In this document: positions 26,740 through 35,620 of the stretch, piece after piece
Layout: each line of letters begins with the position of its first letter
Position numbering within the stretch: position 1 is the first letter of the stretch
NCBI RefSeq assembly: GCF_014192335.1
Contig: NZ_JACHXU010000023.1
Coordinates: forward strand, 1-64,000
DNA length: 64,000 bases
Source: Aporhodopirellula rubra
GTDB lineage: Bacteria > Planctomycetota > Planctomycetia > Pirellulales > Pirellulaceae
Reading direction: 5' to 3'
The notes under the pieces: model-generated
The model's database searches: none
What the model saw: only the letters and a program-made list of their open reading frames with translations
What the model was told of the DNA's origin: nothing
Made by a program: the position numbers and the translations under genes

Positions 26740-28983
26740 ATGTCCGACTCGACCCTTTCCCAATCAGACTCTTCTGAAGAAACCGTTGCGAGCACCGGTG
26801 GCGTGGGAGCAATGGGCAGTGGAACAGAAGGCAGTGGAACAGAAGGCAACGGAACAGAAGGCGGCGGCCCCAAAGGCAACGAAAGCGACGACGGCGCAGT
26901 TGACGCCGGTGGCGCCAGTGGAATGACAACGCTCCCTGGCTCGACACTCTCTGAATCAGCTACGCCCGATCCGACGACGCCCAATCCAACGGCCCCCGAT
27001 GTTGCGAACCAACGACGGTCGGGCGACCCGAGTGCCTCAGCGACTTCGTTTTTGTCGGCGCGGAACCTCCGACCGCGAATGATTCGATGGCGGCGGCAAC
27101 TCGCACGCGTCAACGCATTTGAACCGATTCTGAAATCCGAAGACGACGCTACCATCCGCAAGCGCAGCCTCGCGTTGCGATACCGCGCGATGGCGGGTGA
27201 AAAACTCAGCACGCTGCTTCCCGAAGGTTACGCGTTATGTCGTGAGGCGGGACGTCGCGCGCTTTCAATGCGTCACTACGATGTCCAAATCGTCGGCGGC
27301 ATCTCGCTGTTCGAAGGACACGTCGCCGAGATGCAAACCGGGGAAGGCAAAACGCTGACGGCGACACTGCCTCTGTACTTGCACTCGCTCGTCGGCAAAG
27401 GGGCCCACCTGGCGACGGTGAACGATTATCTCGCTCGTCGTGACGCGGAGTGGATGACGCCCCTGTTTGATATGCTCGGCGTTAGCGTTGGGATCATTCA
27501 AACCGAAGACGACCAAGGCGCACGCCGCAAGAGCTACTCGTGTGCGATCACCTACGGCACGGCCAAAGAATTCGGATTCGATTTCCTTCGCGACCGTTTG
27601 TTGCTGCGTGCACAAAACCGAATGCAGACTGAAATGCTGGGCGGCGGCGACGGGGGCTTCTCCGATTCGGGGGACCAAGTCGTGATGAGAGGCATGCACT
27701 TCTGCCTCGTCGATGAAGCCGACAGTATTCTGATCGACGAAGCCCGAACACCGCTGATCATCGGCAGCCTCGAGGACACCGTTCGCGACCAGATCGTCGA
27801 GTCGTATCGCTGGGCATCCGAACACGCGCCGAGTTTTGAGATCGACGAACATTTCGAAATCGATAACGAGACCAAAAAGATCGAACTCACCGCACGTGGC
27901 CGCGGTCGCGTGCGAGCGTTACCCAAGAGCGATCTCGTCCGCACAATGGGATTGGTTGATCTGTACGAATACATCGAGCGAGCGGTGAAGGTCCATCGCG
28001 AGTTCCTGCTCAACCGCCAGTACGTGATCCGCCCGAGCGAAAAAGATCCCAACGTTGACGAGATCGTGATCGTCGACGAATTCACCGGACGACTCGCCGA
28101 AGGGCGTAAGTGGCGAGACGGGATTCACCAAGCGATCGAGTCCAAAGAAGGAATCGAAATCAGTGTCCCGACCGGCCAGGCGGCGCGGATCACGGTGCAG
28201 GACCTCTTTCTACGGTACCCGCACCTCGCCGGAATGACCGGGACGGCCGCGACTAGCGCCAGCGAGATGCGGCGAATCTATCGCACGCCGGTCGTTCGCG
28301 TGCCCACCAACCGACCGCCACAACGGAAACAGTTGCCACCCAAAGTGTTCGGCACGTTGGAGTCGAAATTCCAAGCCATCGCGGAAGAAGTGCGAGACGT
28401 TCACGCGACAGGACGTCCGGTCCTGATCGGAACACGATCGATCGACAAAAGCGTGCTGCTGTCCAACCTGCTCAAGGAAATGGGCATCGAACATGAAGTC
28501 CTGAACGCCAACAACGTTGAACGCGAGGCCGAGATCGTCGCCGCCGCCGGTGGACTCGGACGCGTCACCGTCGCAACCAACATGGCCGGACGCGGTACGG
28601 ACATTAAGCTCGCCGACGAAGTCGAGAGCCTCGGTGGCATGCACGTGATCTGCACCGAACTTCACGACGCCGCACGAATCGACCGCCAATTGATCGGTCG
28701 GTGCGGACGGCAGGGTGACCGTGGATCGTATCGCCAATACCTTTCGCTCGATGACGATATTCTCAAAGGCGGGCTGGGCGTACCAAAGTCTGAAAAGATG
28801 AAAGCACGCGGAGCCGCCAACACGGGATCAGCCGACCGACTCGCGAACATGTTCACGCGAGCTCAACGCAAAGTCGAACGCAAGCACTTTCGCGACCGCA
28901 TGGTGCTCATGCACCACGAGAAAGAACGCAAAAAGATGCAGCGTGAGATCGGCCAAGACCCGTATCTCGATACCCCCGACTGA
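26740..28983 (+). CDS. secA: Shortened SecA-type preprotein translocase ATPase
   Basis: A 747-residue SecA. SecA normally drives unfolded preproteins through SecYEG by ATP hydrolysis. Residues 1-105 are a Ser/Thr/Gly/Pro-rich extension with GSGTEG-type repeats. The motor follows: MRHYDVQIVGG near 177, Walker A TGEGKTL (200-206), DEADSILIDEARTP near 340, the preprotein cross-linking domain, then TNMAGRGTDI and IGRCGRQGDRG in the second nucleotide-binding fold. The C-terminus stops shortly after the start of the helical scaffold (RAQRKVERKHF), so the helical wing, the rest of the scaffold and the zinc-binding tail are missing; usual length is 850-1000. It could be a second, specialised SecA. 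The start is the ATG at 26740; a longer frame begins at 26638. Confidence 0.85.
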   Translation: MSDSTLSQSDSSEETVASTGGVGAMGSGTEGSGTEGNGTEGGGPKGNESDDGAVDAGGASGMTTLPGSTLSESATPDPTTPNPTAPDVANQRRSGDPSASATSFLSARNLRPRMIRWRRQLARVNAFEPILKSEDDATIRKRSLALRYRAMAGEKLSTLLPEGYALCREAGRRALSMRHYDVQIVGGISLFEGHVAEMQTGEGKTLTATLPLYLHSLVGKGAHLATVNDYLARRDAEWMTPLFDMLGVSVGIIQTEDDQGARRKSYSCAITYGTAKEFGFDFLRDRLLLRAQNRMQTEMLGGGDGGFSDSGDQVVMRGMHFCLVDEADSILIDEARTPLIIGSLEDTVRDQIVESYRWASEHAPSFEIDEHFEIDNETKKIELTARGRGRVRALPKSDLVRTMGLVDLYEYIERAVKVHREFLLNRQYVIRPSEKDPNVDEIVIVDEFTGRLAEGRKWRDGIHQAIESKEGIEISVPTGQAARITVQDLFLRYPHLAGMTGTAATSASEMRRIYRTPVVRVPTNRPPQRKQLPPKVFGTLESKFQAIAEEVRDVHATGRPVLIGTRSIDKSVLLSNLLKEMGIEHEVLNANNVEREAEIVAAAGGLGRVTVATNMAGRGTDIKLADEVESLGGMHVICTELHDAARIDRQLIGRCGRQGDRGSYRQYLSLDDDILKGGLGVPKSEKMKARGAANTGSADRLANMFTRAQRKVERKHFRDRMVLMHHEKERKKMQREIGQDPYLDTPD

Positions 28984-29032
28984 TTCGAAGGCGAACGCGA
29001 TTGTTCGGCTGGATCGATCGTGCGAGGGGCGG

Positions 29033-29866
29033 TCACTCCAGTCGTTTCTTGGATATCACGCGGATCTCTTTCGGTGTCAGTTCACGGAGATACCCTTTGT
29101 CGAGCACCCAATCGAACCGCCCCTGCGTCAACCGGTCGTAGACGCGGATCGCTTCGTCTTCACTGTGCGAGCGAGTCGTATAGTTCGCCAATCGTTCAAC
29201 ATGGTTCTTCCACGCCTTCATCAATCCCACCGATTCGGGCAGGTACACGGTGTCGATGTAGTCCAGCATGAAGGCGTCCTGCAAACCGAGATCCGATTCG
29301 CTCACTAGCGCCGTCATCAATTCTGTCGTCGGCACTGATGTCGCGTTCCTGCCGCCTCTGCGATTGACGACGGTGTTGAATTCGATCAGTCGCCGCTCTT
29401 CGACACCGTCCGCACCGGGCATCCGAAACCACTGCAACGTCGCGAACGTGGTCCGGTCCGAATCGAGGTAGATCGCCCACGCTGACTCCTTCGCACCGAT
29501 GTGATCACCGATCGAAAACCGCAGTGCCGTGAAGCCGAGCTCATCGAGCTGTTCCAACCACGCCGCCCATCGTGACATCGGACGTGGCGGCATCGACTGC
29601 CGCTCCACCACCTCGTCATTGCCGGGGCCGCCGGATCCGTACGCGGGGATCACAGAGATACCGAGCCACTTCCGAACGCGAAAGTACAGCGTCACCCCGA
29701 ATGCGATCGGCAATGGGATCGTCTTCTTGAGAAACCTCACCATTGTCGCGAACGGGATCGCATCGATTACCTCGCCGTAATACCGCGTGTTAGCCTGTCC
29801 TGGCTCACATTCTCGCTGCCGTCCACTCCGATCCGGTGCAGCCCACGGGCTCCCCTCGGCGTTCAC
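29033..29866 (-). CDS. Hypothetical membrane-anchored protein
   Basis: A 277-residue protein of unknown function with one hydrophobic segment at about residues 46-64 (KKTIPLPIAFGVTLYFRV) and a C-terminal soluble domain of about 190 residues. The body is mixed alpha/beta with WLEQLDELGFTALRF near 104 and TALVSESDLGLQDAF near 185. The GTG start at 29866 overlaps the upstream gene's TGA by four bases, which fixes the start and implies coupled translation with that acidic two-helix protein. No family recognised. Confidence 0.7.
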   Translation of the reverse strand: MNAEGSPWAAPDRSGRQRECEPGQANTRYYGEVIDAIPFATMVRFLKKTIPLPIAFGVTLYFRVRKWLGISVIPAYGSGGPGNDEVVERQSMPPRPMSRWAAWLEQLDELGFTALRFSIGDHIGAKESAWAIYLDSDRTTFATLQWFRMPGADGVEERRLIEFNTVVNRRGGRNATSVPTTELMTALVSESDLGLQDAFMLDYIDTVYLPESVGLMKAWKNHVERLANYTTRSHSEDEAIRVYDRLTQGRFDWVLDKGYLRELTPKEIRVISKKRLE

Positions 29867-31191
29867 AACAGTTCGCTCAAAGCTTCTTCGTCCTCCCTGA
29901 CGTGAATTTCGATTTCGCTCAAACTCGGCATGCCTGCCGCAAGGAGCAGTTCCTCCAACCGAGTTCGACGCTCGGTCGGATCCAGCGGCCCCGCAACCGG
30001 AGCTCTAGCCCCCGATTCACCCTGTTGCCCGGCATGCATGCCGATCGGACCATCATTGAACTTGCGTTTGAATTTCCGCTCGATCAACTTAAAAACAATC
30101 GCGACGGCGACACAGACGATCAGGATCGTGATCATCGCCGCTTGCATTTTCCCGGCGATCAAACCAAACAACAGCACGGGAATGCACAGAATCACCGTCA
30201 GGCAACCTGTCGCCTTCACAGCTGTCTTTTTGACCTTGCCACCGAACATCGCCAGGACACTGCCCAAATCAATCCGCTTGGTCGACAATATCTTCGGTGT
30301 CAGTTTCGCCAACGCCTCGGCGTCTCTCATCGGGATCCCCGATGGCCCACTGACCCGACATTGGTCACTGTACCCTTCCTCGGACCAAGTAATATCCCAT
30401 CCCCGCCATCCTCGCCTCAACGGCTCCAGGGTACGACGTGCCGCAATGTTACCCCAATACCCGATCTCACGCCGACCGAAGTCGAACCAGATCCCTTCGG
30501 TAACGACCGCTTCGGCGGGCACGTCTCCCGCACCCAACTCGATCAACTGCCGAATCGCGGCTTTCTCGCCTCGTATGATGTCCTGCGATATCTCATCGAG
30601 CTGTCGGTGACGGACGACACCTTGCTCGTTAATCAACGTCACCCAGGCGCGCGTCGTTTCGTCATCCATCTCATCGCGGCCACCATCCTCGAGATCATCG
30701 TCGTCGTCGAGATCGAAATCGTCGTCTCCCTCCGATTCATCGTCATCGTAGAAACCGGCGGCCTCGCGAACCGTCGACGGACGATCTACTATCTCATCTT
30801 CGTCCGTCTCGATCAGCCCCTCCTCGGCAACGTCGACGCCCGCGGCAATTGCGAGATCAGTGATCCCACGCGACGCATACTCGACTTCGTAACCGGGCCA
30901 CGCCGCCCGCAATAGTTCGTGCAACACCTTGCCAACGCGTGCAACACCCAGGTCGTGATCGTCGCCGTCCCAAACTAGGTGTCGCCGATCGTGATCGATG
31001 ACCGCACCACCACTCGATTCGGCAAACCAATCCTCCTCGTCTTCCTCTTGCACTTCCTCGCCGCTCAACCATTCGTCGAGTGCGTCGGGGCCCCACACGA
31101 GATTACGGAATAGGAAAACGTGAGCCCAACGATCGTAATAGAATCGCCGTTCCTGATCGCGTATCACAACGAAAACAGCAGGTTCGCTCAA
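29863..31191 (-). CDS. Hypothetical acidic membrane protein
   Basis: A 442-residue protein of unknown function. Residues 1-120 form an alpha/beta region with WAHVFLFRNLVWGPDALDEWL. An aspartate/glutamate-rich stretch (FYDDDESEGDDDFDLDDDDD) spans about 147-166 and probably is disordered. A second soluble domain with GIWFDFGRREIGYWGN follows, then two close hydrophobic helices at about 330-375. A basic tail and a C-terminal helical region complete it. It is translationally coupled to the gene after it. Possible cation binding by the acidic run is only an inference. Confidence 0.72.
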   Translation of the reverse strand: MSEPAVFVVIRDQERRFYYDRWAHVFLFRNLVWGPDALDEWLSGEEVQEEDEEDWFAESSGGAVIDHDRRHLVWDGDDHDLGVARVGKVLHELLRAAWPGYEVEYASRGITDLAIAAGVDVAEEGLIETDEDEIVDRPSTVREAAGFYDDDESEGDDDFDLDDDDDLEDGGRDEMDDETTRAWVTLINEQGVVRHRQLDEISQDIIRGEKAAIRQLIELGAGDVPAEAVVTEGIWFDFGRREIGYWGNIAARRTLEPLRRGWRGWDITWSEEGYSDQCRVSGPSGIPMRDAEALAKLTPKILSTKRIDLGSVLAMFGGKVKKTAVKATGCLTVILCIPVLLFGLIAGKMQAAMITILIVCVAVAIVFKLIERKFKRKFNDGPIGMHAGQQGESGARAPVAGPLDPTERRTRLEELLLAAGMPSLSEIEIHVREDEEALSELL

Positions 31192-31503
31192 CGGACGATT
31201 CCCTCAGGAGTAGATATTTCTCGCAATGCCGCTCGGTGCGTGCCGAGCCCAGAAAGGACCGAAGCCTAGCGTTAAAAAGATGCCGACGCAACAAAATCGA
31301 AAGCCTGGAAACGGTTTCCCCGCCGTGGCAATTTCGCCAGAGCTCGTCGCGGGAACACCTGGAACGCTTGCCCACGCCCCCGTCACCTGCAACGATGAAC
31401 GAGTCGCCCCGCGTACACAGACAACAACCCGCAAACGCGAACGACAGCCAACCCGTTCCATCACACGCGGAAGACGCCCAACGACTTCCGGGGAGCCCGA
31501 CCG
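31192..31503. promoter_or_regulatory. Divergent intergenic region
   Basis: No gene supported. The region lies between two divergent genes and includes GGGGAG eight bases before the secreted-protein ATG at 31504. Promoter positions could not be fixed. Confidence 0.45.
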
Positions 31504-32253
31504 ATGCCCAGCCAACGCTCGACGGAAATCAACGCAATGTCCCGGCACAGACCTCTCGGTGTGGCTAGCATCCACTTTGCGTTGGCGATCGCACTCGTGA
31601 CGAGCATCCTGCAATCCGAGCCAGCGAACGCTCAGTTGATCCAGCAAACGATTCCGAATCAGAACATTGGCTCATCGTTTTTCGAAAACAACGGTGTCCA
31701 GTGGAATTTCAAGGGCCCCGGATTTTTCGCTAACTTCGGCGGCGGCAACGCGATCGCTCCGTTCGGTAACCCTGACTCCAACGCGGGATTGCGAACCGGA
31801 GTCGGCATCGCCGGTGGCGGGTTCTCCGGCGGCATTGGTTTGAACCTCGCCCAAGGCAGCAGCCGCAGCAACGTCTCGACGTCCGCATCCCTGACAACAA
31901 CGGACGGCATGCCGGGATACATCAGCAGCCAAACCGTGCGTCCGTTTGTGACGGGCATCGTTCCGGTGGTGGGCGGGCAAGCGTTCACGTCGAGCATGCC
32001 GCCGCTGCCACCATCACCGACCGCCGCGTTTGGTGAATACCAACGGTCTCAAGTGGCCGACATGCAGCGTCGTAGCGCCGCTCATCAAGAATCGGTGCAA
32101 AAGAAGGCACAACACGCATTCGAGCGTGGGCAACGGGCCGAAGAAGAAGGCAACCTCAGAATGGCACGCGCAAACTACCAGAACGCTCTGCGCACCGCCC
32201 AAGGTCCGCTCCGTGTTGAGATTCTCATGCGAATGCGAGCACGAGGTTGGTAA
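31504..32253 (+). CDS. Secreted glycine-rich hypothetical protein
   Basis: A 249-residue exported protein. The signal covers about residues 1-43, with hydrophobic core FALAIALVTSILQ and cleavage near ANAQ. The mature part is Gly/Asn/Ser-rich (VGIAGGGFSGGIGLNLAQG) and turns into a charged helical C-terminus with a tetratricopeptide-like unit (HAFERGQRAEEEGNLRMARANYQNALR). The ATG at 31504 has a good GGAG ribosome-binding site; an ATG 11 codons later gives a shorter signal. Family unknown; similar secreted proteins are typical of this phylum. Confidence 0.75.
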   Translation: MPSQRSTEINAMSRHRPLGVASIHFALAIALVTSILQSEPANAQLIQQTIPNQNIGSSFFENNGVQWNFKGPGFFANFGGGNAIAPFGNPDSNAGLRTGVGIAGGGFSGGIGLNLAQGSSRSNVSTSASLTTTDGMPGYISSQTVRPFVTGIVPVVGGQAFTSSMPPLPPSPTAAFGEYQRSQVADMQRRSAAHQESVQKKAQHAFERGQRAEEEGNLRMARANYQNALRTAQGPLRVEILMRMRARGW

Positions 32254-32576
32254 CCACGATGGCAGTGGCTTCGTTGCCCAACCGGTCGTAACGCAAGACC
32301 GGCAAATCGCATTCACGCGCATCAATCGTTGCCAGGCATAGAGATCACGCCAACGATATTGGCGCATGCCTTGCATCAAGAGGCCCGCGAGATCGCGGGG
32401 CAACGACACTCTTCTCGCTGGAGCACTTCAAATTTTGAACTGCCTGTCCACAGCAGTCTCGTCGCAGCAGACTCGCTCGCTAAAGAAGCGTTCACAGGAC
32501 GTCGCCCACCGCCTGGTGACGGTGGTGAGTGCAAGAACAGAAATCCGCTATCAAACCCGACTCGGGCTATCCCGAA
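32254..32576. other. Convergent intergenic region
   Basis: No gene supported between the glycine-rich secreted protein (plus) and the small membrane protein (minus). Frames here on the minus strand are shadows with no recognisable features. Confidence 0.4.
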
Positions 32577-32885
32577 TTAGAGCACACCGCCGTGGGTGCG
32601 GATGGGAGTCAAGTGACTCGGTGCGTCGAGTTGCCAGAACCGTTCCCACTCGTCGACTACAGCACGCAAGTTTTCCGAAGTGTAGAGCAACTGCTGCACA
32701 CGACGCTCAGGTCGGGCGGAGTAGATTGGCAAGAAACAACCAACGCTGGTCGACACCGCGATCATCATGGTCAACCCAAGGATCATTCGCATGGCGGCCG
32801 AATGCAGCGTGGAGCGAGTCCGTGTCGCTGAGCCAGCCGAGTTTTTGGCTTCGGTGGCGTCGATCGCCTCTGTCGAAAGTGTCAT
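32577..32885 (-). CDS. Small anchored protein with lipobox-like end
   Basis: A 102-residue protein with an N-terminal 30-residue polar extension, then a hydrophobic segment (MRMILGLTMMIAVSTSVGC, about residues 32-50) ending in a lipobox-like SVGC. The mature 50 residues are helical (ARPERRVQQLLYTSENLRAVVDEWERFW). GGAGG eight bases upstream makes the ATG at 32885 the natural start, even though a start at the internal Met would give a standard lipoprotein. It follows the HU/IHF-like gene by 40 bp on the same strand. Function unknown. Confidence 0.7.
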   Translation of the reverse strand: MTLSTEAIDATEAKNSAGSATRTRSTLHSAAMRMILGLTMMIAVSTSVGCFLPIYSARPERRVQQLLYTSENLRAVVDEWERFWQLDAPSHLTPIRTHGGVL

Positions 32886-32925
32886 CTGGGGTTCCTCCGT
32901 GAACAACAAACTTTCGCGACTCACT

Positions 32926-33372
32926 CTATCCCCAATTGCCACTAGGGCTGATCGGGCCGTCTGAATCGCGAGATGAATTTGAATTTTGACTTGAACTGGC
33001 GCTGGGTTTCGTTTCTGAGGCGGCTGGCTTGCCCTTGCTCGGGGTATTCGATTCTTCGGTCATGTCGAGCCAAGCCGGTCGGCCGGGCTCTTCGCTCAAC
33101 TCCTGAACGCGTTGTTCCATTACCTTTCCGGGCTTGAAACTGACGACATATTTTTCAGGAACATGAACTTGTTGGCTCGTTTTAGGATTCCTTGCGTTGC
33201 GGGCCGCCCGAAGCTTAACTTCGAACACACCAAAATTTCGCAACTCAATTCTGCCTTCGCGAACCAAGGTCTCGACGATCGAATCGAACGTCCGTTGCAC
33301 CACCTCTTTCGTCTGCTGCTGGGTCAATCCGAGTTCTTCGGAAATGACTCGCACGATCTCTTTTTTGGTCAC
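32926..33372 (-). CDS. HU/IHF-family DNA-binding protein
   Basis: A 148-residue nucleoid-associated protein. Residues 1-95 are the HU/IHF fold: [35 protein letters not shown], then [14 protein letters not shown] and [12 protein letters not shown]. The usual DNA-intercalating arm region reads [15 protein letters not shown]. The remaining 50 residues form a Ser/Asn/Lys-rich tail not found in E. coli HU. It bends and wraps DNA; partner may be itself. The GTG at 33372 gives the family N-terminus and is preceded by GGGAG ten bases upstream; a longer GTG-initiated frame is less likely. Confidence 0.92.
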   Translation of the reverse strand: MTKKEIVRVISEELGLTQQQTKEVVQRTFDSIVETLVREGRIELRNFGVFEVKLRAARNARNPKTSQQVHVPEKYVVSFKPGKVMEQRVQELSEEPGRPAWLDMTEESNTPSKGKPAASETKPSASSSQNSNSSRDSDGPISPSGNWG

Positions 33373-33686
33373 TCCGTCAGCACTCCCAACCCAGTAGACT
33401 CGCGATGCTGCACAGCCTCTGGCCGCGTTCAACGAACGCAAACCTTTTATGCTGCACGACTTAGGAGTCCTCACTGTATTGACGTGGACGGGCGAGTGTC
33501 AAGGCGACGTGTTGCCGGAAAACAGGAGGAAATTTGAATCCGCCCTGAAAACCGCACTCGTAGCCGAGTAACCCGCACAATGGGTATCGACCGACACAAT
33601 CGTCAAAGTCCAATCAATCTGACGAATTTCTGAAATCACGAGGACGAAATCCGCACCCAATTCCGAGCGTCCAGTCGTCCCCTCGC
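33373..33686. promoter_or_regulatory. Upstream region of HU/IHF-like gene
   Basis: The region lies upstream of the HU/IHF-like gene and downstream of the cysteine-cluster gene, both on the minus strand. No RNA or gene supported, and no intrinsic terminator with a T-tract seen. Confidence 0.4.
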
Positions 33687-34172
33687 TTAAACCGGTTTTT
33701 CGGTCCGCCGAATCTCGATCTCATCGAGAGAATACAGCGTTCCGGCCCCAGCACCGGGGCAAACTTCGCACGTTTCCTGCCAATCGGCAGGCGTCGCCAG
33801 TGTGCTGTCCCAGAACGGCCACGTGCGACACTGAATCGGTCGCGAATTGTAGACCATGCAGTGCCGAGTCTTCGGCTCGAGGAAGATGCAATCGCCGTCG
33901 GGGTATTCTATCAAACTGGATTGGCGACCAACGCGGCGGGTGAATTTTTGCTCAAACTCATCCACCGACATCTTCAACTCAGCGGCCATGGCGGCAGTTT
34001 CGGCCTCGTCGATAAAGACGTACCCAGGCTCACCGCTGCAGCATTTCCCGCACTGGGTGCATTCGAATCGCAAGCCATCGGCATACCACGGAGTTTCGGC
34101 GGATACGGGCGTCTGCTGTGAAACTTGCTTTTTCTTATTGGGACGAGTCACGTGATTCAGCGTCGAAGGCAT
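33687..34172 (-). CDS. YkgJ-family cysteine-cluster protein
   Basis: A 161-residue cytoplasmic protein with the putative zinc or iron-chelating domain of the YkgJ/UPF0153 class. Eight cysteines are positioned typically: FECTQCGKCCSGEPG near residue 36, then DCIFL, HCMVY, QCRTWPFW and CEVC toward the end. The N-terminal 28 residues are a polar tail. Biological role is not established; metal coordination by the cysteines is known only from sequence pattern. ATG at 34172 is the best start. It lies between the HU gene and csrA on the same strand. Confidence 0.93.
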   Translation of the reverse strand: MPSTLNHVTRPNKKKQVSQQTPVSAETPWYADGLRFECTQCGKCCSGEPGYVFIDEAETAAMAAELKMSVDEFEQKFTRRVGRQSSLIEYPDGDCIFLEPKTRHCMVYNSRPIQCRTWPFWDSTLATPADWQETCEVCPGAGAGTLYSLDEIEIRRTEKPV

Positions 34173-34306
34173 GATGTCGAGGGCACGAACGGACGTCGGT
34201 CGCGACAGAACGCCGTGACGGGCAACCGAGCCTCAAGCTAGCAAACCTACTCGTTCTATCAACCAGTCGCCCGCGACGGGCAACTCATTATCCAACCCGC
34301 CGCCCA

Positions 34307-34867
34307 CTACGGTGCGGTGAAGAACGCGGCCAAAGGGGCCCGGCCACGGATCGCGTTTCGGTCGCGAGCGACGTTCTCGCGGAGGGTTCCGTCGCGGCCG
34401 ATCGTTCCCGAGAACAACTGAACCGAGCTTTGCGGTGAATCGTTTCCGCTGGATTCGCAGCCATTGTCGAACTTACCGTCGTCAATATCTTTTCCCGCCG
34501 CAATCATTTCGTCTGCGGACATCAAACCGTCGACCACGTCATTGCGGATCGCACCTTGTTCGCCCGACTGACCTTCGCTCGGCTCGGCAACCTCGGCAAC
34601 GTCCAAGAAAGTGCGAACACGATTGGTCGGCGATGTGACGACATCGGCTTTGCTGGCCTCGTTGTCGTTTGCCTTTGCGTTCTGAGCGGCGTCCGCGGAG
34701 ACAATCGCGTCGGCGACCGATTCGCCTAATTCTGCTCGCAGAACTCGGACATCCCGTGGGGCGTCGATGCCGAGGCGAATTTGGTTGTTACGCAACTTGA
34801 TGACGGTGATCGTGATGTCGTTGCCGATTTTGATTTGTTCGTTGAGTTTTCGTGTCAGAACCAACAT
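34307..34867 (-). CDS. csrA: Carbon storage regulator with long C-terminal tail
   Basis: CsrA binds GGA-containing hairpins in mRNA leaders and represses or stabilises target messages. The first 60 of 186 residues are canonical: MLVLTRKLNEQIKIGNDI, then VIKLRNNQIRLGIDAP and VRVLRAELG, including the Arg important for RNA binding. The following 125 residues are an Asp/Ser/Ala-rich low-complexity tail; typical CsrA has 60-75 residues in all. Start ATG 34867 has GGAG seven bases upstream and gives the conserved N-terminus. A leader hairpin about 100 bases upstream contains GGA in its loop, suggesting autoregulation. Confidence 0.93.
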   Translation of the reverse strand: MLVLTRKLNEQIKIGNDITITVIKLRNNQIRLGIDAPRDVRVLRAELGESVADAIVSADAAQNAKANDNEASKADVVTSPTNRVRTFLDVAEVAEPSEGQSGEQGAIRNDVVDGLMSADEMIAAGKDIDDGKFDNGCESSGNDSPQSSVQLFSGTIGRDGTLRENVARDRNAIRGRAPLAAFFTAP

Positions 34868-35620
34868 GGCATTCTCCTTTTTGCCCAGGTCTCTCAGACG
34901 CCCCAAAGGGAGCGACGTCAGAACCAGGATTGAAACTCGAAAAGATGTGAAAGGCGGGGGCTACCCTGAGAAGTCCATCCTTCTCGGGGCAACGAAAGAG
35001 TGTTAACGCAACCGTGATGCCAAACTCTGGAATGAAACCCGTATTTTGTTCGCAAAGCCAACACACACAGTGACTTAGGGTTTCCTGAGCTTTTCCGCCC
35101 TACCGAACAACAATCCCAGTTGTGGAAGGAATTACAAAGTTTCAACCCTGGATTACAAAGCCCAAGACCGCCTGGGGCTCTCAACTCCAATAAAAATCGC
35201 ACAGCCGTTATACTCTGCCACTCACCCACGCCTGATGAGCGGGCGGCGGCGAGAAAGGTTCGGCGGGAACTGAATATTGGCTCGAGACGGGCTTACGTCG
35301 GGATCAGGCAACGGGCGAGTTTGCGGCGGGAACCGAGCGTGCCTGCCAGCGTCCATTCGTGGCCCTGCATTCCCCGTACGCTGCGTTGTGATGTGACCAT
35401 CGATCGCGGTACCGGCTCGATCGTTCTCTTTCTAACCGCGAACCTCACGAAGCCCCGGAATGACTTTCGAGATATCCTGCCACTCTTTGCCGCTACTCAC
35501 TGTTTTCCGCCATGCATGTGAGCAGAAGAGCATGCCGGCAGCGATGACCGCCCTCGGCGAAAGTGATCCCAGAGACAACGCTCCTGCAATGACGAACTTA
35601 CGCCGTAACGATTTCCGACC
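34868..35620. other. Long divergent intergenic region
   Basis: About 750 bases between csrA (minus) and nadE (plus). A CsrA-type hairpin is listed separately. No convincing gene was found; short frames on both strands have unlikely composition. Confidence 0.45.
34964..34989 (-). promoter_or_regulatory. Leader hairpin with GGA loop upstream of csrA
   Basis: Inverted repeat 34964-34973 with 34980-34989 (10 bp, one G-T wobble). Read on the minus strand, the loop is GATGGA and the stem-loop junction reads AAGGATGGAC, close to the CsrA consensus with GGA in a loop. A second GGA lies in the ribosome-binding site AAAAGGAGAA of csrA. Autoregulation through both sites is inferred. Confidence 0.45.

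Noticed and set aside
29836..30915. A 359-codon plus-strand frame
   Set aside because: Antisense to the acidic membrane protein; the minus-strand gene is supported by translational coupling.
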